NCBI GenBank assembly: GCA_963277665.1 | Contig: OY728122.1 | Location: forward strand, 1,549,584,868-1,549,648,867 | DNA: 64,000 nucleotides | DNA from: Viscum album | Lineage: Eukaryota; Streptophyta; Magnoliopsida; Santalales; Viscaceae | Reading direction: 5' to 3' | Shown here: one piece after another, positions 36,870 through 47,133 of the stretch | How the letters are laid out: every line of letters begins with the position of its first letter | Numbering within the stretch: position 1 is the first letter of the stretch | The notes under the pieces: model-generated | Seen by the model: the letters and a program-made list of their open reading frames with translations, nothing else | The model's database searches: none | What the model was told of the DNA's origin: nothing | Made by a program: the position numbers and the translations under genes

Positions 36870-36960
36870 ATAGTTTCATTATTACTGACAACATTATTTG
36901 ATATTGGTTTATCTCAATTATTTACATCGGCTAATTTTATGAAATTGAAAAATATTCCTC
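36870..36960 (+). pseudogene. Family A aspartic protease remnant
   Basis: The peptide LTTLFDIGLSQLFTSANFMK matches the gypsy protease active-site region (F-D-[ST]-G followed by S-H-[SD]-F-[IL]). The catalytic Asp is kept and the neighbouring residue is Ile. It lies between gag and RT, as expected. Too short to define the domain ends. Confidence 0.65.
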
Positions 36961-37379
36961 TTTTATCCTATGTAAGTGATATGACAACACACTTCAAAAT
37001 AAAGATAAAGAAGGGACATTGATGTCCTGCTTATGTTTTATACTTATTATAATTTGAGAAAACATAGGACTTTCTACTTCTCAACATGAAACCAATGTAA
37101 ATTATCGGCTAGATGGATTGGATGATTGATAATATGACCTGAATTTATGTTTATATTTGATGGGACTCCATTACAGCACATTATAGGGTTTTTTGTGTAT
37201 TTCACAAAGAATGAGACCTGAGGATGAGTAGGGCATGGTAATTTATTAAAATGTTGGCTAGGGAAATATTATTTTTTTACTGTGAGTGGGAATGACTGAT
37301 TAATTATATCTCTCCAATCATCATCACAATTCCCATTGCCTTTCCATTTGATTTCCCATGTCAACCCTTAGTAAGAGAG

Positions 37380-37862
37380 GTATATTTATATTTGGGTTTA
37401 CTTCCTAGTACTCAACCAACAACTATTACTTCTTACTATATGCACCAGAAGTGTTCAAAGAGTTAATGACTTGGTTGGATGAACTAATAGATAATGGATT
37501 TCAATGCCTGATAGTGACTACTTAGGTGGAACCTATTCTATTTGTGATGAAATTTGAACGAACACTTTTCCACTATTTTGATTAATAGTAACTCAATCGT
37601 GCTACTGTAATGAACATGTATAGGTTACCACATATTGATGCACTTTTTAAATAGATGAAAGGTGAAAAGAGTTCTCGAATACATAACACCATTATAGTTA
37701 TCACCAATTTAGGATTAAATAATATAACCTTCCAAAGACATACTTCAAGAGTAACTATGGCCACCTTGAGTATATCATTATTCCTTATGGCTGACCACGT
37801 CTTCTTTCGTCTTTATAGAATTTATGTATAGAATATTCCACGTGTACCTCAAATCATTATAT
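37380..37862 (+). pseudogene. Family A reverse transcriptase, N-terminal part
   Basis: Readable blocks are ELMTWLDELIDNGFQ, VEPILFVMK, NRATVMNMYRLPHIDALF and FFRLYRIYV, which follow the order of fingers and palm in gypsy RT (the 'LLDKG..', 'VLFVKKK', 'LN..T..N.YPLPRID.L' and 'FM..MN.VF' blocks). The frame ends at ...IIIFG just before the catalytic box, where B1 is inserted. The continuing part lies after 48505. Confidence 0.75.
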
Positions 37863-38098
37863 TTGGTTGTAACAACCCGAACTTTATAATTATATTTTTT
37901 TCCTAAATTCTTGTGTTATTTTATTTTATAATCAAGAAGACTATATCCTTTAATCAATGATGTGGTTATAATTAAAATGAGACAGTTGGGTTTCAACTGT
38001 TATATGATCATTGGTCAATATGACCATTGGAAACTATAATCATAACATTTTTTAATAAATATAGTTATATCGGTTAATCAATATAGAATGAAGTTTGA

Positions 38099-38398
38099 AT
38101 GGCCTCATCCAGTATATGCGGGCCATATGAAGCCCATCTTTCAGAGGTTTGGAAGGTGGTAGCATCACTTGGCTTTGCTCTAGTCCAAGCCCAAGTTGAA
38201 CATCAACATATATAGCTTGAACGGAATCGCCTAAGGGAGAAGTTCAAGATGATCGAATTCACCACTCAGGCAATGTTGTCAAAGCCACCCCAAGAATCTC
38301 TCACCATAGCAGACCTTGAACTTAGGTCCTATTTTGGTGTTGTAAGGGGTTATATAACAAGACCTCATCTACATTGTGTAATCGCTTTATATAAATAA
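38099..38398 (+). pseudogene. LTR-encoded small ORF, 5' LTR copy, one stop
   Basis: It starts at ATG in the same place as the intact frame at 45898 and aligns with it without a single gap for 89 codons. One stop (TAG) is at codon 39, where the other copy has Lys. Shared segments are MASS, GPYE, VASLGF, QAQ, the 15-residue run ERNRLREKFKMIE and TRP at the end. Past the point where the other copy stops, this one reads on for ten codons to TAA. I do not recognise the protein. Confidence 0.6.
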
Positions 38399-39018
38399 AA
38401 TTATTATTTATTATTATGGAAATGTTTTTAGATTTCAAATATACAGATAAATATACGATATGTATTATTGATGAAGTTGGGGAAAAAGGGGGTACTTTAA
38501 AAAAATTATTCTTTAAATAATAAATAATGTGAAATTATTTTCAAAAAATTTTCTTTTATAGTTGTGATCAGTGAGAATGTCAGAGTCTAAAAAGATCAAC
38601 TAGATTTCTAGTTAATAGAAATGTATGAATTGTAACATACCCATATCAATAGTAATGAATATTAATGAATAGTAAATTGGCCAAAAAAAAGAAACCTCAC
38701 CAATGAATGTATAAATAAAATTTAAGAATCTTAAAAGTGAAAAAACAATCATAGTATAAGTTTTGATATTTATTTTATGTCATAAATATTTTAATTTCAA
38801 TTTTATAATTAATTTAATAATATAAAATGGAATTATATTTTCAAAAACTGTAATCATAAATTATTACTTTATGTTATTATGGTTATATGATAAATTTATT
38901 AGACCATGTTTTGTTTTTAAGGTGTTTCCGATTGAGTTATAGTTTTAAAGTTGTAATTTTGGAATACATATTGATTTTATATAAAAAATAAATTAAAAAT
39001 TTTTAGAAAATTATTTTC

Positions 39019-39120
39019 ATAAAATGGAGTTCATTTTTGAATTTAGACCATAGATATTAGGATAGGGTGAATTTTAGGGATTTTTTTAAAACAATTGAAT
39101 TTTTGGTGAGTAGTAAAAAT
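39019..39120 (+). repeat. LTR block shared by families B and C (B1 5' LTR)
   Basis: A block of about 100 bp with AAAATGGAGTTCATTTTTGA, ATATTAGGATAGGGTGAATT and TTTTGGTGAGTAGTAAAAAT. Diverged copies are at 46816-46920, 55741-55838 and 62981-63080 in B LTRs, and twice per LTR, on the minus strand, in family C. Confidence 0.7.
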
Positions 39121-39228
39121 ACAATTTTGAGTTTCGGGTGTCTAATGAAATAATTAATGATGTAATAATGATATAAGCTTTCTGGATGACTTATGAATAG
39201 TTATATATGCTATTAGGTGTCCCAAGAG

Positions 39229-39323
39229 GCCAATACCATCGGAAAGCCCATGGTTTTTCAAATACCACTGAAGAGGTGTCTCTTAGAAATTAATATTATA
39301 TTCACTAACATTTCCTATAAATA
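39229..39323 (+). promoter_or_regulatory. CCAAT/TATA promoter, B1 5' LTR
   Basis: GGCCAATACCAT at 39229, CCCATGG at about 39247 and TATAAATA at 39316-39323, followed by a CT-rich segment. The same layout is found in the 3' LTR and partly in B2, which supports a real core promoter. AATACCA recurs three times, in the CCAAT region, upstream of the TATA box and overlapping it. Confidence 0.65.
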
Positions 39324-40685
39324 CCATGCCATTTCCCTCAATCATTTCATTCCAAAATCCTCCTCAACTATGTTGTGTTCTCCTTACCTCCCATTTTTTC
39401 TCCCATGGTTCCCTCAATCCTCCCACGGTCCTGAACATCATGCTTTCAAAGTCACTCTTCATGGTAAGGGATCCTTTCACCCGCCTCTTTTAAATCTTGA
39501 CTTCCTTTATATAATGCCTTATAGTTCCATTCTTTTATGAGGGGTATTTTTATTAAATATCATTAATTTTTCCCATGTAATTTACAAATGATGATAGACC
39601 CTTTCTTCTCTCCTTAAATGATTTTTTAAATCTTTAGGTCACACCCTTAGGCTGACGAATTTTAGTAAAAGAAATCGTGTATTCTCTTTTCCTTCGAGAT
39701 TCATATTCATATGGTATTTCCTTCATATATAAATACCATGATCTTATTTCTTTTTATTCAGTACCCATACTGTGTTATGAGTTATTTATGAGTGGGTGGC
39801 CCTTTTACCCTCTATTTTTAATGTTTTCTAAACAGATGTTATGTAGCTGTTATGCTGCAGAATTTTCATCTCGAAATTCCTCCCTCTTTCTCTCTTGAAA
39901 TTATCTTGTGAATAACGAGACCTATATAATATTTATTTGTCCTAATAAATACAAAAAAAATTATTATTTTTTCTCGAATTTGCATACATATAACCCTCAA
40001 TCTTTTTGCTTGTATTATAAATGACATAATGATCTTATTTTTAAGAAATCTTAAAACGTCGCAATTTTGAAATGAAACCCATTTCTTTTATTCCCTATGG
40101 GTTATTTAAGAAATATATATTTATAATATATTTCACTAACATTAATGTAAAGGAATATTAAGGGTTCACCTTGATAGCTCTCAAATGATTTGGGTAATGA
40201 ATTTATCTCTAGAGATGACAAGTTTCACGATACCTTGGTGAATAACCATGGTAATTTTTGTGACACCTCAGGGATAAACCTTTTTGATATGTTCATGAAT
40301 GTCTAAATTAAATATTGTAGCAACATATTTAAGTTATTATTCATGTTATTTTAATTATTATATTCCTATTCTTCCATTTATCATTCCTATATGACATTAA
40401 TCATGTTCTTATTAATATTTCTAAAATTCACATGTCAACTGTTTCACTTGTTTTTCATACTGATCCTTCTGCTAACCCTTTCCTTTCATGTATATCTCAA
40501 TGATATGAGATGTAGTAATTGAATATATGATTAACCTTTTCTGAAGCCTTATGAGTGGTTTATAAAAATTATTTACGTTGTTATCGTTTATTATGTTCCT
40601 TATATCGAAGACACTAGACTTTAAGGATCCTCTGTTTGTAAAATATAATGAAAAGTTATATACTAAAAAGGTAGGATGATATAGT

Positions 40686-40697
40686 TGGTCAAAGGAT
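40686..40697 (+). other. Degenerate primer-binding site, B1
   Basis: TGGTCAAAGGAT follows the 5' LTR end in the context ATAGTTGGT, the same context as the clear primer site of B2 (ATAGTTGGTATTAGAG). A small deletion of AT would explain the difference. Confidence 0.6.
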
Positions 40698-41159
40698 AGT
40701 TTAGTTATTTATGGAAATTATGATTTGAATGAATTGGGAATAATCTAATAGAAGAGTTTAAATGTAAGAAAACTTCCTGGTATTTTGGTGAGTATTGAGT
40801 AAGTGGTTTATAAAGAAAATACATCCCAGACTGGATATGAGCAGGTAGAGGTGACTCTGGAATAGAGGTACCTAGGAGTGAAAACTCCAACAAGTTGTTT
40901 CGAGCTTGACCTGGGGTATCCTTGTACACTAAAAAAGGCATTGCTGCACTATTTGTTGTGACACTCTCGGGAGATATTTTTGGTTAATCGTAAGATTTTT
41001 TTGAATCATTATGAAGTATTTATAGAGAAATGTAATTGTTTAATGAAGTTTTAGGAAATAAAATCCATTATTGTTAAAGGATTCATAAAATGAAATAATG
41101 TTCTAACTAAAGTGTTATTCTTATAGAAATGTATGGAAATAGGATGAACCCTAAAAATG

Positions 41160-42175
41160 GTGACCACAAGGGACCATGTGTTAACGGCCCTTCGTTGGAA
41201 GCCAGAATGGAATCATTCTTGAGAATGATAATCCAACTAACTCTAGTTATAGGAAATAAATTGACTGAAGCTAAGAGACCGATCTCACCATGATGGTAGC
41301 AACATTATGTTGAGTCCATTATGCATCAAAAACCACCAACCTTCAGTGAATTGACTGACCCATTGATTGTTAAATAGCACATCAACTCTGTATAGAAGAT
41401 ATTTTTTGTGCTCCACTGTTCAGAGCAAGAGAAGGTCACCCTGGCTATCTATCGCTTAGAGGGAGAATTTTACCAGTGGTGGGAACTAATTAAAAACAAG
41501 AGGCAATGAGTCGAGGTTGATGATATGGAGTGGAAAGAGTTCAGTGGGATCTTCTTCAGTAAGTATTTTCCTTATTCCATGAGAACAAGAATGGAGAAAG
41601 AGTTTCTCGAGTTGAACTAGAAGAACAATGAATCTATAGGGAGCTATAAAATTAACTTTACAATACATTCTCATTATAAATCTACCTTTATCATCTATCC
41701 TAATGGTATGGTTGATAGATTCTTCAGTGGACTAATACCTCATCTATGAAAGAATCTATCCAACCTAGTCTATGACAGCTATGAAGAGATCGTATGGAGT
41801 GCAATGAAAGTTGAACTGGAGTTCAGAGAGAAGTGGTGGTGTCATAAGTTAAATGAAAAAAAGAGATCAATGGATCCCAGACAAGGGAGGACCTTTGATC
41901 ATGTAAGATGAGGCAAGAAAGTGATACATACCATATGTAATAAATGTGAGAAGAAGAATTCTGGGAACTATCGACTCAGGAGTGGGAAATTGTACAAGTG
42001 TGGAAGATATGTCTATATTGCGAGGAATTTTCATAGTGAGGTGACACATCAATTTCCAAACTCTAAAGACAAGGGGAAGATAGTGTAGGACCTACCTAAT
42101 GTCTAGTGCTTTAAGTGTGGAAACATGGGAACTTTGCTAATCACTATCCTAATCCGAGGGATGTGGAGGGGAACC
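41160..42175 (+). pseudogene. gag: B1 gag, capsid and broken zinc knuckles
   Basis: Capsid core blocks are QKPPTFSELTDPLI, EKVTLAIYRLEGEFYQWWEL and WKEFSGIFFSKYFP, the standard plant gypsy Gag pattern (A..L...A..WW followed by W..F...F...YFP). Further on are EFREKWW, a degenerate knuckle near 41995 (KCGRYVYIARNF) and another near 42108-42150 (CFKCGNMG, then a frameshift, then NFANHYPN). Stops include TAG at about 41373 and TGA at about 41508. Gag packages the genomic RNA. About 480 bases of leader separate it from the primer site. Confidence 0.88.
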
Positions 42176-42229
42176 ACAATCAACCTCAACAAAGTCCATG
42201 GGGACTAGGTTGTGGTTTTTCTATCAAGA

Positions 42230-42423
42230 TAGATGAATTTGATGCTCCAAATGATGTTGTAGTAGGTACACTTGTTTTAATCTCGTTTCTAGCATGTAAT
42301 TTGTTTGATTTTGGTTCTACACATTCCATTATTTCCTCCATGTTTGCAAAGAATTTAGAATCAACCACCAACTTTCTAAAAGTAGAGTTATCAGTAAAGA
42401 CTCCTGGTGGGATTATCCAATAA
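42230..42423 (+). pseudogene. B1 aspartic protease
   Basis: An open stretch reads VVVGTLVLISFLACNLFDFG and STHSIISSMFAKNLE. The catalytic Asp (42307-42309) is present; the next residue is Phe in place of the usual Ser or Thr, which would impair catalysis. The block is where the gypsy protease belongs, between gag and RT, and ends in a stop at 42421. Confidence 0.85.
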
Positions 42424-42759
42424 TTATCAGGGTTTAAAAACACTAGAATTTACTTTATTGAGCAAAATCTTATTGTAAATCTAGTCGTCATTACTATGCT
42501 GTAATTCGACATTATACTAGGGATGGACTGACTCTCAAATTATAATTATAAGATAATATTCTGATGTACAGAAATCTCAGTAGTCTTGAATAGGAAACCA
42601 ACAGTTATCTTCCATGGGGAGATATATCAACATGATATTTGTCTATAAGAACCCCTAATATCCTTATTTATAGATTTGATCATTGTAGAAGATTAATGAG
42701 ATGAGATTTTAAGGATTGAAAATGTTCCCAACATCTAGGAATACATTGACGTATTTTCT

Positions 42760-43420
42760 GAGGCGTTACCCACACCTCCCCTAGAAAGAGAGGTAGAGTT
42801 ATCTATTTAACTCATACGTGGATCTCATCCAATATCAAAAACCCTGTATAAGATGGAAAATGTGGAGCTATAGGAATTAAAGAAACAACTCCCTAAACTT
42901 TTGGAGAAGGGGTCTATCCGACCTTGTGTGTCTCCTTGGGAAGCACCTGTTCTCTCTATGAAGAACAAGGATGGATCAATGTAGCTATGTATTAATAATA
43001 GAGAACTAAACATGATTACAGCAATAAAAAAAATACCCTCTTCTATGAATTGATGACTTATATGACCAACATTGTGGGGCACAATTCTTCTCTAAGATTG
43101 ATCTTCGATCTGGTTTTCATCAATTGAGGGTGAAGAAAGTGGATATTCTAAAAACTACACTCTAATCAAGATATGGGTATTATGAGTATGTTTTATGCCT
43201 TTTGGATAGACAAATGCACCTGCTATTTTTATGGATTTGATTAATATAGTCATTAAGGACTACCTTGATAACTTTGTGGTAGTTTATGATGATGATATTC
43301 TGATATATTCCAAATGTCGTGAGAGGAATGAGGCTCATCTAAGTGTTATTTTTCTAAATAAACAGGAGAGTCTTTTTTAATTTTCAGTAAATGTTAATTC
43401 TGGTTACAATATGTTTGTTT
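42760..43420 (+). pseudogene. B1 reverse transcriptase
   Basis: In shifting frames the RT blocks run in order: PPLEREVELSI, KPCIRW-type start, [35 protein letters not shown], a run ending [36 protein letters not shown], then RYGYYEY. The active-site box is VVYDDDILIYS with the two catalytic aspartates kept (43288-43293). At least four frameshifts and several stops break the gene. RT copies the RNA into cDNA; RT before integrase defines gypsy order. Confidence 0.88.
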
Positions 43421-44065
43421 CTTGGGGAACATTGTTACCAATAAAGGAATCAAAATTTACCCTGAAAAGAAAATAGTTATAGAGGAGTGGCCTCAGCCAA
43501 CCACTATTACTAAGGTTCATAGTTTCCATGGATTAGCGGTAAATTATTGTAGGTTTGTGAAAAATGTTTCAATACATTCTAATCCATTAACCATATTAAC
43601 TGAAAAAGGGGTCATGTTCATCGGGATAATGGAGCGTGATGAATGGTTCCAAGAGATGATGAAGAGATTGGTTACTGCATCCATGTTAACTCTACCCTCA
43701 AGTGGAGAAGGATTCGTTATTTTTTTGCAATGAATCTATGAAAGGGATTGGGTGTACCCTCATAGCATATGATAAGGTCATTACTTATGCATATCGACAG
43801 TTGATGAATCATGATTAGAACTAAACTACGCCTGATCTGGAGCTGGCTATGGTAATTTTTTATTTGATGATATGGAGGCACTATCTTTAGGGGAGAAATG
43901 TGATATATACACATACCATCAATGTTTGAAGTATATTTTTACACAAAAGGAATTGAACAGGAGACAAAAGATATGTTTGGAACTTATTAAAGACTGTGAT
44001 TTTTTTAATTCATTACCATCCCAAAAGAGAAAACAAATTCGTTGATGCATTATGCAGGAAAGACC
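43421..44065 (+). pseudogene. B1 RT connection and RNase H
   Basis: A 103-codon open stretch (43422-43733) reads NIVTNKGIKIYPEKKIVIEE and VHSFHGLAVNYCRFVKNVS, the connection between RT and RNase H. After a shift follow MKGIGCTLIAYDKVITYAYR and ELAMVIFYLMIWRHYL, then HYHPKRENKFVDALCRK, the end of gypsy RNase H. The first catalytic Asp of RNase H (CDAS motif) has become Asn-Glu (CNES), so activity would be lost. Confidence 0.87.
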
Positions 44066-45400
44066 CAGTTGTTCTGTCTATTTTGAGGATTCAAAGAGAT
44101 CCTTTGATCAATGACCAAGTAAAACTGTACATGGGAATTATAAAGGAAGGGACATCATCAACCCTTACTCAAATGATTTCTCAACTATCGTTACTAGAGA
44201 AGATCATGAAAGCTCAGAAAGAAGATCCTTTGTTATAGAAGATATTTGATGTTGTGAAGGATCAGATGTTTCTGAAGTTCAATACTGATCATGAAGGTGT
44301 ACTGAAATTTCATACCAGACTATGTGTTCCATCTATTCCGGAAATAAAGGAGCTGATGGATGAAGAACACAACTCTACTTTCACTATACATTATTGTATC
44401 AAGAAAATATATAGGGACATTCATGATCATTATTGGTGGGATAATATGAAAAGGGAGATTACTGTCAGCATGTCAAGGTGCCTGGTATGTCAGAAATTGA
44501 TGGTGGAGTGACAACTTACTAAAGGGATATTGCAACCACTACCCATACCAACATGGAAGTGGGACAATATCACTAGGGACTTCTTCACTGGTCTCTTGAG
44601 AACTTCCAAAGGAAACAATGCGATATTCGTTATTGTGGATCATCTCAACATGACTGCCCATTTTGTCTCTATCAGATAAGATATTTCACATGATCAGCAT
44701 TCCAGGATTTATGTGAAGGAAGTGGTAAGGCTACATGGAGATCCACTCTCTATCATTTCTGATCATGATCCATGGTTCATATCAAAATTCTGGAGAAGTC
44801 TTCAACAAGCTGTGAGCACTAAATTGAATTTCAGTATGACCTATCACCCCCAAACTAATTTCCAAACTGAAAGAACTATTTAAACACTAGAGGAAATGTT
44901 GATAACATGATCAATGGAATTTAAAGGTTCATGGAATCAATATCTCCCTTCAGTTGAGTTCTCGTACAACCACTTCTTCCACTCGAGCATTAAAATGGCA
45001 CCATATTAAGCTCTATATGTAAAGCGATGTAGAACTCCTACTTGTTGGGATGAAGCTGGTGAGAGAAATCTTCTTGGACCTAATCATGTGCAGGGGATGA
45101 CAAAAAAGGTCCATTCCATCCAAAAACACATTAAGGATGCTCATTGTCGACAAAAGTGCTATGCCAACAACCCTCAAAGGGAATGGAGTTTGATATTGGT
45201 GAAAAAGTATTTCTCTGTATTTCACCTTGGATGAGAGTCATGAGGTTTGGGAAAAAAGGGAAGCTCAGCCATAGGTACAATGGACCCTAGGAAATCCTTG
45301 ATTGTGTGGGAGCAGTGGCCTGCCAGCTTGCACTTCCTCCAAATTAATAAAAAGTTGATGATTTCCTCTATGTATCCCTCTTAAGGAAGTACATAATTGA
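44066..45400 (+). pseudogene. B1 integrase, catalytic triad retained
   Basis: The zinc-binding part (44254-44511, open for 85 codons) has EEHNSTFTIHY with the two histidines and CLVCQ with the two cysteines. The catalytic core has Asp at 44578-44580 (ITRDFFTG), Asp at 44761-44763 (SIISDHDPWF) and Glu at 44869-44871 (HPQTNFQTER), all in one frame with spacing D-60-D-35-E, the canonical arrangement. A stop between zinc domain and core and one at 44881 break the gene. The C-terminal part (45240-45360) contains RFGKKGKLSHRYNGP and QLALPPN. Confidence 0.9.
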
Positions 45401-45630
45401 CCATTCAGATGTACTAAATCTAAAGGTTGTACTATTGGAACATGACCTCTCTTATGAGGAGCAGGAGGTGGAGATATTTGATCGTAGAGACAAGGTTCTA
45501 TGCAACAATACTACCCCTCTTTTTAATGTATTGTGGAGGAACCAAAAATTTGAATAAGCCACATGGGAATGGGAGGAGTCTCTGAGACAGAAGTACCACC
45601 ACATTTTCTCATCAGAGGGTACGAGATAAA
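45400..45630 (+). pseudogene. B1 chromodomain
   Basis: After the integrase C-terminal domain the sequence reads LNLKVVLLEHDLSYEEQEVE, IFDRRDKVLCNNTTPLFNVL, WRNQKFE, a stop, and ATWEWEESLRQKYHHIF. The pattern V.I.DR..KVLRNK.IPLVKVLWRN...EEATWE is diagnostic of chromoviruses of the Tekay group. The chromodomain would bind modified histones and direct insertion to heterochromatin, which fits insertion into another retroelement. Confidence 0.88.
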
Positions 45631-45897
45631 ATTTTGGGGAGAAATTTCCTAAGGTTGGAAGAATATAATCACCCAAAATTTTTAATTATATTTTTTTCCT
45701 TAATTTTTGTGTAATTTTATTTTATACTCAACAAAACTATATCCTTTAATTAATATAGTGGGTAAAATAAAAATGAGACCATTGGGTTTTGACTGTTATA
45801 TGACCAATGGTAAATATGACCATTGAAAAATTAAATCTTAACGTTGTGTTTTTATAAATATAGTTATCTTGGTTAATTAAAAAAGAAAGAATATTGA

Positions 45898-46167
45898 ATG
45901 GCCTCATCCAGAAGACTCGGGCCATATGAAGACTATCTGTCAGAGCTTTGGAAGGAGGTAGCATCATTAGGCTTTACTATGGACCAAGCCCAAGATGAAC
46001 TTCAACATATGAAGTTTGAACGGAATCGCCTAAGGGAGAAGTTCAAGATGATAGAAATCCCCACTGAGGCAATTTTATATGAGCCTCCCCAACATTCTAT
46101 CACCATAGCACACCTTACACTTAACTCCTATGTTGGTGTTATAATAGGCTATGTAACGAGACCTTAG
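45898..46167 (+). CDS. LTR-encoded 89-residue ORF, intact in the 3' LTR of B1
   Basis: An open frame of 89 codons with ATG start, inside the LTR about 235 bases from its left end. The protein has a charged amphipathic central part (about residues 17-52, with DQAQDELQHMKFERNRLREK) likely to form a helix or coiled coil, then PPQHSITIAHLTLNSYVGVI and an end TRP. No signal peptide or membrane span is seen. The 5' LTR copy aligns without a gap but has one stop. Most differences between the copies change the amino acid, which argues against selection since insertion. The block that carries it is absent from the B2 LTRs. I do not recognise the family; it may be a captured host fragment or an ancestral element gene. 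Whether it was ever translated is unknown. Confidence 0.5.
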   Translation: MASSRRLGPYEDYLSELWKEVASLGFTMDQAQDELQHMKFERNRLREKFKMIEIPTEAILYEPPQHSITIAHLTLNSYVGVIIGYVTRP

Positions 46168-46815
46168 CTGCTTTTCATAATCCTTTTATATAAATTAAAC
46201 TTCTATTTATTAGTATGGAATCATTTTCGAATGTCAAATATCCGGATAAATATAGGATGAGTATTATTGGCGAATTTATGGGAAAAAGGGGTATTTCAAA
46301 ATATTTTAATTCCTTAAATAATTAAACATTTGAAAATATTTTAAAAAAATGGTCTTCTACAATTGTCATCAGTTATAATTTTAGTGTCTAATAAATTCAA
46401 AATGATTTTGATTGAATATTAATGTATGAATAGTAACATAAATATATGAATATTAATGAATATTAATGAATAGTAAATTGAAAAAAATAGAAACATCACC
46501 CATGAATGTATAAATTCATTTTAAACATCTTAAAATTGAAAAAACAATCGTAGTATATGTTTTAGTATTTTTATGTCATAAATATATTAATTACAATTTT
46601 ATAATTAAATTAATAATTTAAAATGGAAAAATATTTTCAAAAATTGTAATCATAAATTTTTACTTTATTTTTATATGGTTATAAAATAATTTTATGGGAC
46701 CCTGATTACTTGTTTACGGTGTTACAAAATAGGTTATAGTATTGAAGTTTTATTTTTTGAATAAATAATGATTTTATTTAATAATTAAATTTAATATATA
46801 TAGAAATTTATTTTC

Positions 46816-46920
46816 ATAAAATGGAATTTATTTTTGAATTTAGAGCATCGATATTAGGTCAAGATGAATTATTTGGATTTTTCTAAAATAGTTGAATTTT
46901 TGGTGAATAGTAAAAATACA
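46816..46920 (+). repeat. LTR block shared by families B and C (B1 3' LTR)
   Basis: The B1 3' LTR copy of the block described at 39019, with AAAATGGAATTTATTTTTGA and TTTTTGGTGAATAGTAAAAA. Confidence 0.7.
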
Positions 46921-47025
46921 GTTTTGAGTTTCGGGTGCTTAATGATGTCATTAATGATGTAATAATTATGTAAGCTTTCTAGTATACTTAGAAATAGTGA
47001 TATATGATATTAAGTTTCCCAACTG

Positions 47026-47133
47026 GCCAATACCATGGGAAAATACCATGTGCAAGCCCATGGATTTGCAAATACCACCAATGAGGTGTCCCTTGGAAAT
47101 TAATAATTTATTCCCTCACTTTTATTATAAATA
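47026..47133 (+). promoter_or_regulatory. CCAAT/TATA promoter, B1 3' LTR
   Basis: GGCCAATACCATGGG, a second ACCATG and CCCATGG, forming an inverted repeat CCATGGG/CCCATGG (47034-47064), then TATAAATA at 47126-47133. Same layout as 39229-39323. Confidence 0.63.

Larger units (their letters stand above)
37868..40683 (+). repeat. 5' LTR of B1
   Basis: It aligns with 45664-48495 from TGTAACAACCC to a degenerate end ATGATATA. Landmarks are an 89-codon frame (broken here), the family B/C shared block (39019-39120), a CCAAT/TATA promoter (39229-39323) and a CT-rich leader. Relative to the B2 LTRs it holds an extra block of roughly 500 bases (about 37975-38525) that contains the small frame. Confidence 0.88.

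Noticed and set aside
39217..39540. 107-codon plus-strand frame in the B1 5' LTR, with a partial counterpart at 46997-47260.
   Set aside because: It crosses the CCAAT/TATA promoter and the CT-rich leader, and the frame is not kept between the two LTRs, in contrast to the small frame at 45898.
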